This document shows, piece by piece, positions 19,163 to 20,778 of a stretch of DNA of 20,778 nucleotides. Each line of letters begins with the position of its first letter. Within the stretch, counting starts at the first letter, position 1. The DNA is from Discostella pseudostelligera. Its lineage: Eukaryota > Bacillariophyta > Thalassiosirophyceae > Thalassiosirales > Thalassiosiraceae. The translations under genes and the position numbers were made by a program. The DNA is taken from contig JALLBK010000565.1 of the NCBI GenBank assembly GCA_036940085.1, positions 1 through 20,778 on the forward strand. The letters run 5' to 3'. The notes under the pieces are model-generated. The model was not told the DNA's origin and made no database searches. It saw nothing but the letters and a program-made list of their open reading frames with translations.

Positions 19163-20778
19163 ATGGGTGAATCACCAAGGTTCATACGCCGGAACTACTC
19201 GGCAACAACCGATAGAAGCGATGTTAGTCTCGGCAGCGGACAAATCATGCGCAAGTTTAGTGCTCAGGCCATATCCATCGAAGCCGATACAGTTCGATCA
19301 ATTAGCGGTCGTCTCGGTGGACGATTCGATGGCCTACGCGCAAGCCGAGGGGGAGGGTTGTCCTCTTTTGCTTCGTTGTCGTTTGCAGTGGATCCTCCAA
19401 CGGAAGGCACATGTATTCTTCTACCGAACAGCCCAATGTTGTCGAGAAAGTTTTCATCATTAAAGGATTTCGAATCTGGTCAGGAGGATGGTGTTGCGGC
19501 TTCTGGCCCACCGCCATTAGAAAATTGGATTTTTCCCGCACTGAGTTGTGCCACTGCATATGCATTCTACAATGTAAGTAGTATATTATGATTGATGGGC
19601 GGATACCTTCATGGACATTGTTTGCTTACTCTTGCACAAATGTTGCTCCTCAGATATTCATAAAAAAAGGCAGCGCCACAATTCACCCAATTCTAGGAGG
19701 TACGAAATACAATTCCTCTCTTGATCTCGAATGCTTGACTATGTTTATTCTTTATTCTTCGACTTACCATGTATTTCGTGCCTGGAAACATGAACAACAA
19801 ACCGCGCAGGTGTGATACTTCAATTTGTGGCTGCACTATTGGGTACATGTCTCCTCGTCACCTTAATGCATTGCGGAGGTGGTGGAAAGCTGGACTATGA
19901 CAAAGACGGAATACGTTGGTCCATCATGGCTGGACTTGCTGTGGGCCTTGCTGAGATGCTTAGCTTTTGCGTTTCTGGACTTGGTGTACCGGCCACACAA
20001 TCCATCCCAATCATCATTGGCGGATCGGTTATGTTCGGTGCAGTTCTGGGCATGATAATATTGGGTGAGGAAATGATGATGCGTGGATGGTCGGGTATTG
20101 CCTTATTGGTAACGGGTATTGTCTTCGTGGCGCTAGACCCCGAAGATAAAGTGGAAGAGGGTGGAACGAAAATTCGCGGATCAACAACATCGACATCATT
20201 ACCGCAAGAGATTATTGTTGTCGGCGGAACTGGCAACCCACCGATATATTGGATACTTATTGCATTGATATGTGCATCTGCATATGCATTTTACAATATT
20301 TTCATCAAGAAGGGATCGGCTTCAATCAGCCCCATACTGGGAGGTAGGAGGTTTCGCATTATCGATTTTGTTGCATCATCCGATATAGTCCTCATCTCAT
20401 GCTGTTTTCTCCTCTTTGATTTGGAATCACATCAGGCGTCGTACTTCAATTTGTAGCTGCAATCTTTGGATCTATCCTACTTGGAGTAATCATACTCAAA
20501 GACGGCGGAACATCAAATCTAGCCTGCGATTCCGCTGGAATATTCTGGTCATGTATGGCAGGCATTGCCGTCGGATCAGCCGAAATGCTCAGTTTCTGTG
20601 TCTCGGGCATGGGTGTGAATGCCACTCAGAGCATTCCAGTCATTATTGGCGGATCTGTCCTCGTGGGTGCAATTCTTGGATTGTTCATGCTTGGCGAAAG
20701 GCCTGGCTGGGTTGGCATTGGACTGCTAACCGCGGGGATTGGATTTGTGGCCACCGATCCTGGGAAGAAGATGGATGG
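19163..20778 (+). CDS. EamA/DMT-superfamily transporter, two tandem halves, truncated at window edge
   Basis: Predicted multi-pass drug/metabolite-type transporter; substrate and membrane unknown. Exons: 19163-19573, 19654-19699, 19810-20343 and 20436 onward; introns of 80, 110 and 92 nt; at least 444 residues here. About 120 residues of Ser/Arg-rich hydrophilic N-terminus precede two homologous halves of about five helices each. Both halves contain AYAFYN-IFIKKGSA, a PILGG turn, LQFVAA, then AEMLSFCVSG, GV-ATQSIP and IIGGSV, and end in a GxVA(L/T)DP turn. The halves are joined by an acidic, Ser/Thr-rich linker (EDKVEEGGTKIRGSTTSTS). Each half carries a phase-1 intron at the same place, between the two Gly of PILGG. 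The first half has an extra phase-0 intron after AYAFYN that the second lacks. The C-terminus lies beyond the window, so the true length is unknown. Confidence 0.85.
19520..20150 (+). repeat. First internal EamA repeat of the transporter
   Basis: Encodes five predicted helices, beginning WIFPALSCATAYAFYN and ending IVFVALDPEDK, interrupted by two introns. Its motifs recur in the same order in 20239-20769. Confidence 0.8.
20239..20769 (+). repeat. Second internal EamA repeat of the transporter
   Basis: Begins PPIYWILIALICASAYAFYN and ends IGFVATDPGKK. It aligns with the first repeat throughout and shares one intron position (20344-20435) with it. Confidence 0.8.

Noticed and set aside
1..20778. 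tRNA, rRNA, CRISPR or transposon content
   Set aside because: I scanned both strands for cloverleaf B-box-like sequences, regularly spaced repeats, terminal inverted repeats and reverse transcriptase/transposase motifs and saw none.

Overview
This is a nuclear, intron-containing eukaryotic window. Genes lie on both strands and are separated by a few hundred bases. Introns are short (74-141 nt where both ends are well supported), with canonical GT-AG ends. Proteins carry Ser/Asn/Asp-rich low-complexity runs. Families include a JMJD6-type JmjC protein with an F-box-like N-terminus, a mEAK7-like TLDc protein, a CCC1/VIT transporter, HSBP1, DNA polymerase eta and an SMP-domain protein. Compactness, short introns and low-complexity style suggest a unicellular alga, most likely a stramenopile such as a thalassiosiroid diatom. 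That placement is inference; no marker gene proves it.

Layout. 13-2049 (+): intronless TPR-like protein. 2440-4306 (-): membrane-anchored SMP-domain lipid-transfer protein, two exons, with an ambiguous base at 4060 that breaks the frame. 4816-7357 (-): JMJD6-like protein, two exons. 7647-9653 (+): TLDc/mEAK7-like protein, divergent from the JmjC gene. 10043-10777 (+): VIT/CCC1 metal transporter whose N-terminal tail appears to lie in another frame upstream (9877-10062). 11106-12042 (-): HSBP1, small and split, recognised only by reading the strand directly. 12420-14955 (-): DNA polymerase eta, five exons. 16036-18700 (+): unrecognised acidic nuclear-type coiled-coil protein, four exons, probably with a 5' UTR intron. 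19163 to beyond the right edge (+): EamA/DMT-type transporter made of two tandem repeats, at least four exons, truncated by the window.

The genes do not form one pathway. The most interesting shared feature is regulatory: E2F-type sites (TTTSSCGC or TTTGGCGGGA and reverse complement, often TCCCGCCA) lie upstream of the SMP, HSBP1, polymerase eta and EamA genes. They are densest upstream of HSBP1 and polymerase eta, which suggests cell-cycle-linked transcription of part of this neighbourhood.

Other points worth checking: an SMP domain lacking about 30 central residues; a stop-free 141-nt intron; a polymerase eta tail with UIM-like helices and three FF-type PIP/RIR-like peptides; equivalent phase-1 introns in both halves of the EamA transporter; and two apparent frame problems (the N at 4060 and the VIT N-terminus), which may be assembly errors. 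I saw no rRNA, tRNA, transposon, CRISPR array or viral sequence.
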